This document shows positions 17,838-26,131 of a stretch of 64,000 bases of DNA, one piece after another (position 1 is the stretch's first letter; each line of letters opens with the position of its first letter). The notes under the pieces were generated by a model that was not told where the DNA came from, searched no databases, and saw nothing but the letters and a program-made list of their open reading frames with translations. The stretch comes from UBA2377 sp964429385 (GTDB lineage Bacteria; Verrucomicrobiota; Verrucomicrobiia; Opitutales; Opitutaceae). Position numbers and translations under genes: made by a program. Location of the stretch: positions 1 through 64,000 of the forward strand of contig CAYSBR010000022.1 of assembly GCA_964429385.1 (NCBI GenBank), read 5' to 3'.

Positions 17838-20120
17838 ATGCAACTGAGACTGTCCGCCCCGATCACTCTCTGGGATGAGGCCCTGCCTTTGGGCAACGGC
17901 CTCCAAGGCGCCCTGTTATGGGGCGAAGGCGGCACGCTCCGTTTTTCGCTCGACCGCGGCGATCTCTGGGACGAGCGCCCGGCGCCGGGCAATCCGCTCG
18001 CGGGTTTCACCTATGCGCGGATGGCGCGGATGGTCGCCGCGCAGGACAACGATGGCGTGGCCACCATCGTGGACGGGGCGTATTTTGCCGATCATCCGAC
18101 GAAGATCCCCGCCGGGCGCATCGAGCTCGATCTGACGGACGGTGCGCAGGTGCGGGCCTTTGTTCTCGATCTGCCCACGGCGACGGCGCGCGCGGATCTG
18201 ATGGCGGGCGGGGCGGTGGAGGCTTTTTTCAGCGCGACGGAGCCGGTCGCCCTGTTGCGTGTGCCCGGCGCCGCGCCGCGGTTGCGCCTGCTGGCGCCGG
18301 AGTCGGTCAGGAAACTCGGCTATGCGGAGCCGGCGCACGGGACGGATGACACGGCGCACTGGTTTGTGCAGACGACCGCCGAGGGCGCCGCCTACTGTCT
18401 CCTCGCACAGACGCGGGCGGTGGAAGGGGCCACGCTGATTGCGACGACGGTGGCCTATTCCGCGGGGGATGGCGCCGATGTGGTGGCGGCGGCGCGGGCG
18501 CGCACCGGGGCGGCGCTGGCGGCGGGCTATGCGGCGTTGCACGCGCGGCATGCCGCGTGGTGGCGCGAGTTCTGGGCGAAATCCTCGGTCAGCGTGCCCG
18601 ACGAGCAGGTGATGCTGCACTACCAGCTCGTGCAATATTTTCACGGCGCGGCTTCGCGGCGCGGCGCGCCGCCGATTCCGTTGCAGGGGGTGTGGACGGC
18701 CGATGCCGGTGAGCTGCCGCCGTGGAAGGGCGATTACCATCACGATCTCAACACGCAGATGACCTACATGGCCTATCAGGCGGCGGGGCACTTCGATGAA
18801 GGGCTGTCGTTCCTGGAGTTCATGCGGGAGCGACTGCCGGCCTTCCGGAAATTCGCGCGCGAGTTTCTTGAGGTTCCCGGTGCGGCGGTGCCGGCGGTCA
18901 TGACGTTTGCGGGCCAGGCGATCGGCGGATGGGCGCAATACAGCCTTTCGCCGGTGCACGGCGCATGGGTGGGGCACCTTTACTACCTGCATTGGCGGCA
19001 CACGCGCGATACGGCGTTTTTGCGCGCGGTGGCCTACCCTTGGTGCGCGGAGATCGGCGAGGCGTTGCGCGCGCTGCTCCGACCCGGCGCGGACGGCGTG
19101 TGGGTGATGCCGCTCTCGGCTTCGCCCGAGGCGTGGAATCGCGACCAGCGCGCGTGGGTGACGCCGAACTCGAATTACGACGTCATGTGTCTGCGCATGC
19201 TTTTCCTCGGCAATGCCGAGATGGCGGAGGTGTTGGGCGAACGCGACGCGGCGAAGGATTGGCGCCTGCTCGCCGACGGGCTCGGTCCGTATCACGTCAA
19301 CGCGGAGAAGCAGCTCAAGATTTCGCCGGATGAGGACCTGACGTTCAGCCACCGGCATCTTGCGACGGTCATGGCGATTTACCCGTTCAACTTGCTCACC
19401 ATCGAGGGCGCGCCGGCGGAGCGCGAAGTCATCCTAGCCTCGGTGCGCGAGCTTGACCGCCTGGGCGTGCTGGAATGGTGCGGCTACAGTTATACGTGGA
19501 TGGCGGCGCTGCGCGCCCGCATCGGTGAGCCCGAGTCGGCCTTGTGGTATCTGAAATCCTACCTGCGCGCCTTCATTCTGCCGAACGGCTTCCACGCCAA
19601 CGGCGATCAGACGAAGACCGGGTTTTCCTCGCTGCACTACCGGCCCTTCACGCTGGAGGGCAACTTCCTCGCCGCCGCCGCGGTGCACGAAATGCTGCTG
19701 CAGAGCTGGTCCGCGCAGCCCGGCACGGGCGGGTGGGGGGCGCTGCGGATTTTTCCGGCGATGCCGTGGGCGTGGTCCGGGGCGTCGTTCCGGGATCTGG
19801 TCGCCGAAGGCGGGCACCGGGTGTCGGCGCGGCGCGAGAATAATGCCACGACGTGGTTTCGCATCGTGGCGGGCGGCGCGGGCGAGCTGGGCATCCGCGA
19901 TAATTTCGAGGGCCGCGTCCCGCAGTGGAACCGGGCCGGTGTGACGAAGCGCGGTGACGACTATGTGTTGGCCGTGCAGCCAGGCGACGTGATCGAGGCG
20001 GCTTTGGAGAAGCCCGCCGCGCGGCCGCCGCGCCCGCCCGCGCCGCCGGCCCCGGCCGATCATTGGGAGGGCGGGGTGCCGCTCGCGCCAAAGCATCCGG
20101 GCTATCCGATGCATCCGTGA
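17838..20120 (+). CDS. Glycoside hydrolase, GH95-like
   Basis: A 760-residue glycosidase related to GH95 (alpha-L-fucosidases and alpha-L-galactosidases). The N-terminal WDEALPLGNGLQGALLWG corresponds to the family's 'ALPIGNGRLGAM' beta-sandwich signature. The catalytic (alpha/alpha)6 region shows WKGDYHHDLNTQMTYM, equivalent to the family's YHxNINLQM block, followed by SASPEAWNRDQRAWVTPNSN and a C-terminal beta domain. There is no signal peptide, so it is probably cytoplasmic, unlike many GH95 enzymes. The ATG at 17838 is 162 bases from the divergent PPi-PEPCK-like start. The proline-rich C-terminal tail (AARPPRPPAPPAPADH) is unusual. Confidence 0.8.
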   Translation: MQLRLSAPITLWDEALPLGNGLQGALLWGEGGTLRFSLDRGDLWDERPAPGNPLAGFTYARMARMVAAQDNDGVATIVDGAYFADHPTKIPAGRIELDLTDGAQVRAFVLDLPTATARADLMAGGAVEAFFSATEPVALLRVPGAAPRLRLLAPESVRKLGYAEPAHGTDDTAHWFVQTTAEGAAYCLLAQTRAVEGATLIATTVAYSAGDGADVVAAARARTGAALAAGYAALHARHAAWWREFWAKSSVSVPDEQVMLHYQLVQYFHGAASRRGAPPIPLQGVWTADAGELPPWKGDYHHDLNTQMTYMAYQAAGHFDEGLSFLEFMRERLPAFRKFAREFLEVPGAAVPAVMTFAGQAIGGWAQYSLSPVHGAWVGHLYYLHWRHTRDTAFLRAVAYPWCAEIGEALRALLRPGADGVWVMPLSASPEAWNRDQRAWVTPNSNYDVMCLRMLFLGNAEMAEVLGERDAAKDWRLLADGLGPYHVNAEKQLKISPDEDLTFSHRHLATVMAIYPFNLLTIEGAPAEREVILASVRELDRLGVLEWCGYSYTWMAALRARIGEPESALWYLKSYLRAFILPNGFHANGDQTKTGFSSLHYRPFTLEGNFLAAAAVHEMLLQSWSAQPGTGGWGALRIFPAMPWAWSGASFRDLVAEGGHRVSARRENNATTWFRIVAGGAGELGIRDNFEGRVPQWNRAGVTKRGDDYVLAVQPGDVIEAALEKPAARPPRPPAPPAPADHWEGGVPLAPKHPGYPMHP

Positions 20121-20309
20121 TTTTCGGCCGCGTCGCACCTCTCAGGTCGTCCCACAACGGCGGCCGCGGGTGTGGCCGCGGATAATTCAGGCGGGGTCTT
20201 CTTTGATGACACAAATCCGCCCGAATGGAAAATCCGGATCAGGGGAGCGTGAAGAGGTCGCCTCGGGCTTGGCGAGAGTGTCGGAACGATACGTTGGTTT
20301 CCGCTGTTC

Positions 20310-20339
20310 ATTCGTGTCTCTTCGTGTCCACTCGTGGTT
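20310..20339 (-). repeat. Dispersed repeat 'AACCACGAAGG', upstream copy
   Basis: On the minus strand this reads AACCACGAGTGGACACGAAG and continues with GACACGAAT. It is related to the arms at 24417-24493 and to the insertion at 37345-37374. It ends 15 bases before the ATG at 20355. The start region of that gene (ATGCAATCCGTGGCTTTTC) also resembles the 'AATCCGTGG' repeats, so the start may be repeat-derived. Confidence 0.65.
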
Positions 20340-20354
20340 CACTGAATTTCCCTC

Positions 20355-21161
20355 ATGCAATCCGTGGCTTTTCATTTCATCCGCAGTCTGCTGTTTTTCC
20401 TGGGCATGACTGCGACTCTCTCCGCCGGACAGCAGGATGGCGTCACCCAATCCGAGTGGCACGGCTACGAACGGCTCGACTTCGTGGTCGCCGGCCAGCC
20501 GGCGATCCTGATTGTGCCGAAGGAAGTCGCGCCGGGCCGGCCGTGGGTCTGGCGGGCCGAGTGGTTCGGCGACCGGCACGGGCCGCAGGTGGCGCTGGCG
20601 TTGCTGAAGCGCGGCTGGCATTACGCCTATATCAATGCGAGCGACCGCTACGGTTCGCCGGAGGCGATGCGACTCTTCGATGCGTTCTACCGGAAACTGA
20701 CGGCGGAGCAGGGGTTGGCCGCGAAAGTGGTGATCGAGGGCTTCAGTCGCGGCGGGCTGTATGCCTTCAATTTTGCGGCGGATTATCCGGAGCGGGTGGC
20801 GGCGCTCTATCTGGATGCGCCGGCACTGGATTTGAAAAGCTGGCCGGGCTACAAAACGGTGCGCTGGCCGGAAGTCGCGGCCCGCTACGGGCTCACGCTG
20901 GAAGAGCTGGAGACGGCGAAAGTGAGCCCGCTCGACCGTATCGGACCGGTGGTGCAGGCGAGGATTCCGATCATCGGGGTGAGCGGCGATGCGGATGTCA
21001 GTGTGCCACTTGAGGAAAATCTCGCGATCCTGGCGCAGCGCTATCGCGCGGCGGGTGGTTTGATCGAGGTCATCATCAAGCCTGGCGCGGGGCATTCTCC
21101 GCACAGTCTGGAGGATCCCGCGCCGATTGTGGATTTTCTGCTGCGGCATGCGGGGAGATAA
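20355..21161 (+). CDS. Exported alpha/beta hydrolase
   Basis: A 268-residue alpha/beta-hydrolase fold protein with an N-terminal signal sequence (SLLFFLGMTATLSA). The nucleophile elbow is EGFSRGG, the acid is probably Asp in SGDADVSVP, and the catalytic histidine is in GAGHSPHSL. The family includes esterases, peptidases and acetyl xylan esterase-like enzymes; substrate unknown. An in-frame ATG at 20406 is an alternative start that would lose the signal peptide. It is followed after 49 bases by a secreted DUF2314 protein. Confidence 0.8.
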   Translation: MQSVAFHFIRSLLFFLGMTATLSAGQQDGVTQSEWHGYERLDFVVAGQPAILIVPKEVAPGRPWVWRAEWFGDRHGPQVALALLKRGWHYAYINASDRYGSPEAMRLFDAFYRKLTAEQGLAAKVVIEGFSRGGLYAFNFAADYPERVAALYLDAPALDLKSWPGYKTVRWPEVAARYGLTLEELETAKVSPLDRIGPVVQARIPIIGVSGDADVSVPLEENLAILAQRYRAAGGLIEVIIKPGAGHSPHSLEDPAPIVDFLLRHAGR

Positions 21162-21210
21162 AGCCGCCCTGCCTTCTTGCCAGTGGCGGGAGATGTGGCA
21201 GAAGCCCTGC

Positions 21211-22587
21211 ATGTCATCGGTGTTTCGTCTGTTTTGGGTCGTTGTGCTGCTGGGTGCGGTGGCCGTTGTCGCGGCTCCGGTCGGGGCGGATTTGATCGAG
21301 GCGGGGGATGTCCGGACCGACTACGGGGTGTTCTCCGTGGTGTTCTATTATGCGCCCGACCCGATGGCACCGACGCGGAAAACGGTGGCGGAGCTGAGAA
21401 AAGAACATCTGCCCGACGTGCCTTTGATTCGGAATGATGAAGAATCACAGGAACTGATGTTCCTCGGTTTGGCGGAGGAAGCGGCGCCCTTGGCGGAGTT
21501 TGTCCTGCCGTCGGATGATTACTTCACCCACTCGGGGCCGGGGATGACCCCGGCGGATGTGGCGGCCCTGCGGGCGACTTCGGTGGCGACCAATCTCGTC
21601 TTCGTCGTGCCGGTGGAGGAGGTGTGGATCAAGGCGCAGGCGTTCGAGACGCTGGTCCATGCGTTCGCGGAGGCGACCGGGGCCTACATCTGGGACAGCG
21701 CCACGCGGGAATGCTTCACGCGCGACGCCTGGCAGGCGATCCGGCTGCCGGGGGCGGCGACGGCGGTGCCGGACATCACCCGGCATATCACAATTCATTT
21801 TTACCAGCCGGAAGAGGAGAGCCCCCTGCTGCGGGCGGTCACGCTGGGCATGGAAAAGTTTGCGCTGCCCAATGTGGTGGTCGAGCGACTGCGTCCCGGC
21901 GAGAGCCAGGCGGTGGGCACGCTGATCAATCTCGTCTGCCAATCATTGGTCGAGCGTCCCTTCGTGCCACACCCGGCCCGCCATGTGGTCCGGATTGAGG
22001 ACATTGACAGCGAGGCTTTCCGGCAGGGGATCGGGCGTTTCCAGGGGGCCCATGCCACCGGGGAAATCACGCTGGTGTTGACCCGGGGCGGGCGCGACGA
22101 GGGCGATCCTGCGGGGCCCTTGATCGAGCTGGGATTTGGCGAGGCGCCCGGCGAGACTCTGGACGGGCGGCGGCAGGCCGCGCTGGCGGCATTGTTCGGA
22201 GCAACGGAGTCGTTGATCGCGATCGAACACGATGAAGGGTTGCTGGAGGCTTCGCGGCGGGCGCGGGAACGGCTGCCGGAGTTGCAGGCGATGTTTGGGC
22301 AAGGCCTCGGCCCGGGCGGGCGTCTGCTGGTCAAGGCGCCGTTTGCCACGGATGACGGCGAGGGCAATGAATGGATGTGGGTGGAGGTGACGCATTGGCC
22401 GGAGTCGGGGCCGCTCGTCGGGATTCTGCAGAATGATCCCGCGGCCATCGCGGAACTGTACGCGGGCATGCGGGTCGCGGTCGGGCTGGAGGATGTTTTT
22501 GACTACATCCTGCTTCGCCCGGACGGCTCGATGGAGGGGAACGAAACCGGGCGCATCCTGGAAGAGCGGGCGGCCGCGGTGGAGTGA
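21211..22587 (+). CDS. Exported protein with C-terminal DUF2314 domain
   Basis: A 458-residue protein with a signal peptide (LFWVVVLLGAVAVVAAPVGA). The C-terminal quarter shows the DUF2314 pattern: LLVKAPFATDDGEGNEWMWV, then GILQNDP and GMRVAVGLEDVFDYILLRPDG. The central region (residues about 30-330) has no family I recognise. An ATG at 21193 would lengthen the N-terminus by six residues; GGGAG near 21188 could serve either start poorly. The last part of the gene encodes an acidic tail. Function unknown. Confidence 0.7.
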   Translation: MSSVFRLFWVVVLLGAVAVVAAPVGADLIEAGDVRTDYGVFSVVFYYAPDPMAPTRKTVAELRKEHLPDVPLIRNDEESQELMFLGLAEEAAPLAEFVLPSDDYFTHSGPGMTPADVAALRATSVATNLVFVVPVEEVWIKAQAFETLVHAFAEATGAYIWDSATRECFTRDAWQAIRLPGAATAVPDITRHITIHFYQPEEESPLLRAVTLGMEKFALPNVVVERLRPGESQAVGTLINLVCQSLVERPFVPHPARHVVRIEDIDSEAFRQGIGRFQGAHATGEITLVLTRGGRDEGDPAGPLIELGFGEAPGETLDGRRQAALAALFGATESLIAIEHDEGLLEASRRARERLPELQAMFGQGLGPGGRLLVKAPFATDDGEGNEWMWVEVTHWPESGPLVGILQNDPAAIAELYAGMRVAVGLEDVFDYILLRPDGSMEGNETGRILEERAAAVE

Positions 22588-22814
22588 GTCGCGTGGGTTG
22601 ATTGCCGGCGCGTCGGGCTCCGTACCGAGGAAGGACGCAGGCGAGGGCCGGCGTTACAGGAGGTGACGAAGAAAACGGAGCGAAGCGGGACGAAGGCTCG
22701 AACGGTTCCAGGCCACCCTCATGGAGCCGCACGCGGGTAGGTGAACCGATTGAGGAATGCCAAAAGAGGAGACCGCCGGCGGGGTAGAGGGAGGGCCGAT
22801 CTCCGAGCGGCCCT
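22588..22814 (+). other. Purine-rich intergenic stretch, no gene recognised
   Basis: The first 227 bases of the 751-base gap between two convergent genes. The plus strand is rich in GA tracts (GAGGAAGGACGCAGG, GAGGTGACGAAGAAAACGG) and two GCCGGC sites that could pair with each other. No open frame here resembles a known protein. It could be a structured RNA or a decayed repeat; I did not match it to any RNA family. Confidence 0.35.
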
Positions 22815-22903
22815 CCACGGATGCGTTGCAGGTGCACAGGGGCTTGCTCGCCTTTGGCGAGTCGGGCCCTGCCTTCCGTCACTGCTTCGGGTAATTCTCC
22901 ATA
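22815..22903 (+). repeat. Dispersed intergenic repeat B, copy 1
   Basis: About 89 bases matching 34810-34897. From 22831 to 22892 the two copies are identical (62 of 62 bases). The element contains CTCGCCTTTGGCGAG, a small hairpin. Both copies lie next to a 76-base GC-rich palindrome, in opposite order. Confidence 0.85.
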
Positions 22904-22944
22904 AATGAACCCAATTTGGAAACGTTCGCGTAAGCAGAGTGGGG

Positions 22945-23020
22945 GTGGGCCGTGCGCTCCGCGCGCGGCAGGGATGGCGCTAACTCTTTCAAACCGCCGC
23001 GCGCGGAGCGCACGGCCCAC
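22945..23020. repeat. GC-rich palindromic element, copy A
   Basis: Perfect 25-base inverted arms: GTGGGCCGTGCGCTCCGCGC at the left edge and its complement at 22996-23020, around a 26-base centre ending TCTTTCAAACC. It lies between convergent genes. Four other copies or half-copies are at 25309, 34684, 38370 and 44327. Confidence 0.93.
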
Positions 23021-23071
23021 CTCGGCAAAGCCGACTGGAGCGGTTTAAGAAAAACCGCAGCCGGATGCAGT

Positions 23072-23152
23072 GATGAAAGCGTTGGCCCCAAAAAGGCCCA
23101 AAAAAGGTCGGGTTTTAGGTTCTGATTTTCACGCCTCTTTGCGCATGTGCGG
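23072..23152. repeat. Imperfect inverted repeat 'TTGGCC', copy 1
   Basis: GATGAAAGCGTTGGCC, then CCAAAAAGGCCCAAAAAAGG, with a facing arm TTTTCACGCCTCTTTGCGC. The same arrangement follows the GC palindrome at 25309 (copy 2 at 25412). The rest of the gap up to 23338 holds no gene I can support. Confidence 0.6.
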
Positions 23153-23338
23153 GGACATGATTCACTACAAATTGCCCTATGAAAAATTCCTGGGGCGTTA
23201 GGCGCTGAAGGGTGACGCGAGGGGCCGCCCGCGGGCCGGCGGATAGGGGCGAGGCACGCATGTCCATGACCCAGCTTGGCCGTTTGCTTTTCGACGCTCT
23301 CTCGGGCTGAGATAAGTTTTGTCAGACGTAAGTGCTCC

Positions 23339-24334
23339 TTACGCCAGTTGCGTGCCTGGGATGAAAGGTTCGCCGCGCTGGCCATGCGCGATGTTTTCCA
23401 CGGTGACGCGGGCGATTTCACACAGGGCTTCGGCCGTGAGAAAGGCTTGGTGCGAGGTGATGAGCACGTTGGGAAAGGTCAGCAGCCGCGTGAGTTCATC
23501 ATCCTCCAGCACAGTGCCGGAGAGGTCCTCAAAAAATACGCCTTCCTCCTCTTCATAGACATCGAGCGCAACCCCGCCAAGATGGCGCGACTTTAGCGCG
23601 CCGATGAGCGCAGTGGTGTCCACGAGCTTGCCGCGGCTGGTGTTCACGAGGAAGGCTCCGGGCTTCATGTGCGCGAGGGTGTCCGCGTTGATGAGGTGAT
23701 GGGTCTCCGGCGTCAGCGGAGTGTGGAGTGAGACGATGTCGGCGGTCGCAAGAATTTCGCTCATCGGCGCATAGGTGATGCCGTGGGCGGCGGCCCAGGC
23801 GGCATCGGGTAGAGGATCGGTGGCGAGGACACGCGCGCCGAAGCCGCGGAAGATCTGCGCCGTGAGCCGGCCGATCTTGCCGGTGCCGATGATACCGACG
23901 GTTTTGCCGTACACATCGAAGCCCACGAGTCCGGCGAGGGAGAAGTTATGCTCGCGCACGCGGTTGTAGGCCCGGTGGATCCGGCGGTTGAGCGTCAGCA
24001 GCAGCGCGACGGTGTGCTCGGCCACGGCGTGCGGCGAATAGGCGGGCACGCGGGTGACCGCGAGGCCGAGGGCCTGGGCGGCGGCCAGGTCAATGTGGTT
24101 GAATCCGGCGCTGCGCAGGGCGATGTGGCGCACGCCGCCGGCGGCGAGTTTTTCGAGGCAGGCCCGGTCGAGCCGGTCGTTGACAAAGGCGCACACGGCG
24201 GTGGCGCCGTCCGCCGTCGTGACGGTGTCGGCCGTCAGGCGGAAATCATGAAAGCGCCATGTCTCGGTCGCGCCGGCGGCGGGGAAGTATTCCCGATCAT
24301 AAGGCTTGGTGTCGTAGAAGGCCACGGTGCTCAT
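23339..24334 (-). CDS. ldhA: D-lactate dehydrogenase (D-2-hydroxyacid dehydrogenase)
   Basis: A 331-residue NAD-dependent D-2-hydroxyacid dehydrogenase of the fermentative LdhA type. It has the SAGFNHIDL substrate segment, the Rossmann motif VGIIGTGKIG, the catalytic Arg in NTSRGKLVD, YEEEEGVFFED and the catalytic His in TSHQAFLTAEAL. The last two motifs are typical of D-lactate dehydrogenase rather than phosphoglycerate dehydrogenase. It reduces pyruvate to D-lactate in the cytoplasm, consistent with a fermentative capacity. Confidence 0.93.
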   Translation of the reverse strand: MSTVAFYDTKPYDREYFPAAGATETWRFHDFRLTADTVTTADGATAVCAFVNDRLDRACLEKLAAGGVRHIALRSAGFNHIDLAAAQALGLAVTRVPAYSPHAVAEHTVALLLTLNRRIHRAYNRVREHNFSLAGLVGFDVYGKTVGIIGTGKIGRLTAQIFRGFGARVLATDPLPDAAWAAAHGITYAPMSEILATADIVSLHTPLTPETHHLINADTLAHMKPGAFLVNTSRGKLVDTTALIGALKSRHLGGVALDVYEEEEGVFFEDLSGTVLEDDELTRLLTFPNVLITSHQAFLTAEALCEIARVTVENIAHGQRGEPFIPGTQLA

Positions 24335-24416
24335 GCGGCCAGCGTGGCGGAAATCCGCGCGCGCGTCAGCGCAGGATTTGGCAAAACCTGTGCAAATGTG
24401 GCTGCCGCGGACGGGT

Positions 24417-24493
24417 TAATAAATCATCGCGAAGGACACGAAGAACGCAAAGCCGGGCCTGCCCTTTGTGCTTTTCGCGCCCTTCGCGGTTAA
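24417..24493. repeat. Inverted repeat of the 'TTAACCACGAAGG' family
   Basis: The left arm (24417-24452) contains CGCGAAGGACACGAAGAACG, and the right arm (24464-24493) read on the minus strand starts TTAACCGCGAAGGGCGCGAA. Together they form a long hairpin in the gap between ldhA and the 3' end of tag. The right arm aligns with 37345-37374 at 22 of 30 positions, all eight differences being transitions. Confidence 0.85.
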
Positions 24494-24518
24494 AGCCGAC
24501 CGAGCGGGAGAGAAACAC

Positions 24519-25091
24519 TTACCGCAGCCTGGCGCAGTCGGCGTGGCGGGGGCAGGAGACGAGGTGGTCGTTGACCATGCCGCTGGCCTGCATGAAGGCA
24601 TAGCAGATGGTGGAGCCGACGAATTTGAAGCCTCGCTTCAGCAGGTCCTTGCTCAAGGCATCGCTTTCCGGCGTGCGCGCCGGCACATCGGTGGGCGACC
24701 GGCGGCGGTTGACGATGGGTTGGCCGCCGACGAAGCCCCACAGATAACGGTCAAAGGAACCGAACTCCTTCCGCACCGCGAGATAGGCGCGGGCATTGCC
24801 GAGGGTGGCAGCGATCTTGAGACGATTGCGCACGATGCCGGGGTCGGCGAGAAGCGCGGCGACCTTCCGGTCATTGTAGCGGATGATCTTGCGCGCGTCG
24901 AAGCCATCGAAGGCCCGCCGGTAGTTTTCGCGCTTGTTGAGGATCGTGCTCCAGCTCAGTCCGGCCTGGGCGCCTTCGAGAATAAGCAGCTCGAAGAGAG
25001 CGCGGTCGTCATGCAACGGCACACCCCACTCGTGGTCGTGGTAGGCGATGTCGAGTTCGGTCTTGGGCCAGGGGCAGCGGGCGGATTTCAT
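24519..25091 (-). CDS. tag: DNA-3-methyladenine glycosylase I
   Basis: A 190-residue base-excision repair enzyme that removes 3-methyladenine. Family hallmarks are the N-terminal RCPWPKTELDIAYHDHEWGV, QAGLSWSTILNKR, the catalytic-pocket region YLWGFVGGQPI, KRGFKFVGSTICYAFMQASG and a C-terminal HLVSCPRHADC. The Cys and His residues at both ends match the zinc-snap ligands (near C6, H17 and the C-terminal His and Cys). Length is normal. Confidence 0.96.
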   Translation of the reverse strand: MKSARCPWPKTELDIAYHDHEWGVPLHDDRALFELLILEGAQAGLSWSTILNKRENYRRAFDGFDARKIIRYNDRKVAALLADPGIVRNRLKIAATLGNARAYLAVRKEFGSFDRYLWGFVGGQPIVNRRRSPTDVPARTPESDALSKDLLKRGFKFVGSTICYAFMQASGMVNDHLVSCPRHADCARLR

Positions 25092-25308
25092 AAGGGTGAT
25101 ACTCTACCTGCCGACCTGACAGCCTCCTGTCAGGAGCCTTTTGCAATCTCTCTGAGCCTTGATGGGAGCGGGGAGCAAGGAGCTTGGGGCAAGGAGAGGG
25201 GGAATTGCAGACGGTTTTAACCGTGTTTTGAGCGATACGATATTCCGACAGGGATACGTAGGCGCACAAAGGGGAAAGCCTGGTTGGTCATGGGTAACCG
25301 CCTGAAAG

Positions 25309-25383
25309 GGGGACCGGGCGCTCCGCGCGCGGCAGGGCTGCGTTTATCTTTTCAAACCGCCGCGCGCGGAGCGCCCGGCCCAC
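25309..25383. repeat. GC-rich palindromic element, copy B
   Basis: The right arm GCCGCGCGCGGAGCGCCCGG continues CCCAC (25359-25383); the left arm (25309-25333) is complementary with two changes. It lies in the 487-base gap downstream of the VOC gene and upstream of tag. The remainder of the gap (25092-25308) shows no gene. Confidence 0.9.
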
Positions 25384-25411
25384 CTTGGCAAAGTCACCGA
25401 ACGGATTCCGC

Positions 25412-25510
25412 GATGAAATCGTTGGCCACAAGCAGGCTCTAAAATGCATCAAAAGATCGGATCTTTAAGGACTTATTTTTTGTGCCTTTGGGCGCCTCTT
25501 TGTGGCCAAA
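25412..25510. repeat. Imperfect inverted repeat 'TTGGCC', copy 2
   Basis: GATGAAATCGTTGGCCACAA faces TGTGCCTTTGGGCGCCTCTT with TGTGGCCAAA at the end. It is the counterpart of the element at 23072 and occupies the same place relative to a GC palindrome, so the two form a composite repeat unit. Confidence 0.65.
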
Positions 25511-25578
25511 CTCAATTGGCATCGCGCTGGCGGTGTTGCGTGCGGCTCACTCCGGATTGATCCTGATCGTCCCAAATG

Positions 25579-26070
25579 TTAATCGCGGGCGGAGAGCAGG
25601 TCTTTGAGATCGAGCGGCCGGGTGTGCATGGCGAGTTCGCCGGCGGGTGTGCGGGGCCATTGTTCCGGCGGGCGGTCGCGGTAGAGTTCGACGCCGTTTT
25701 CATCGGGATCGCGCAGGTAGAGCGCCTCGCTGACGCCGTGGTCGGAAGCCCCGTCGAGAGGGATTTTTGCCGCGATCAGCCGGCGGAGGGCATCGGCCAG
25801 GGCGGCACGGGTCGGGTAGAGAATGGCGGTGTGATAAAGTCCGGTGTGGCCGGGCGGGGGCGGCGTGCCGCCGAGGCTTTCCCACGTGTTGAGCCCGAGG
25901 TGATGATGATAGCCGCCGGCGGAGATAAACGCCGCCTGATCGCCGTATTTCTGCATCAACTGAAAGCCGAGCACGTCGCAGTAAAACTCCAGCGCACGAT
26001 CAAGGTCGGCGACCTTCAGATGAACATGCCCGATCCGGGTGCCGGGATGAAGGGAGGGTGAAGCGGACAT
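25579..26070 (-). CDS. VOC-family (glyoxalase/bleomycin resistance) protein
   Basis: A 163-residue vicinal-oxygen-chelate fold protein. It has GHVHLKVADLDRALEFYCDV with the first metal His, the mid-protein GGYHHHLGLNTW, HTAILYPTRAALADALRRL and the DPDENGVELYRDRP segment with the terminal Glu ligand. This layout matches CatE-like extradiol dioxygenase/glyoxalase relatives. ATG at 26070 is used; one at 26076 adds two residues. Substrate unknown. Confidence 0.85.
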   Translation of the reverse strand: MSASPSLHPGTRIGHVHLKVADLDRALEFYCDVLGFQLMQKYGDQAAFISAGGYHHHLGLNTWESLGGTPPPPGHTGLYHTAILYPTRAALADALRRLIAAKIPLDGASDHGVSEALYLRDPDENGVELYRDRPPEQWPRTPAGELAMHTRPLDLKDLLSARD

Positions 26071-26131
26071 GTCCACAGCATGCGCCGAACGGCTGGAAAT
26101 GCAAAACCAGCCGTCGGTGGAAATGATGGCG

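Noticed and set aside
22588..22814. Group II intron, RNase P RNA or tmRNA considered because of GAGCCGCACGCGGG and GAGGAAGG motifs.
   Set aside because: No domain V hairpin, no RNase P core and no tRNA-like ends could be traced; left as unexplained.
22331..23020. 229-codon minus-strand frame through repeat B and palindrome A.
   Set aside because: It runs from the end of the DUF2314 gene into repeats; its peptide is repeat-encoded (WAVRSARG type), as at 34462-34776.
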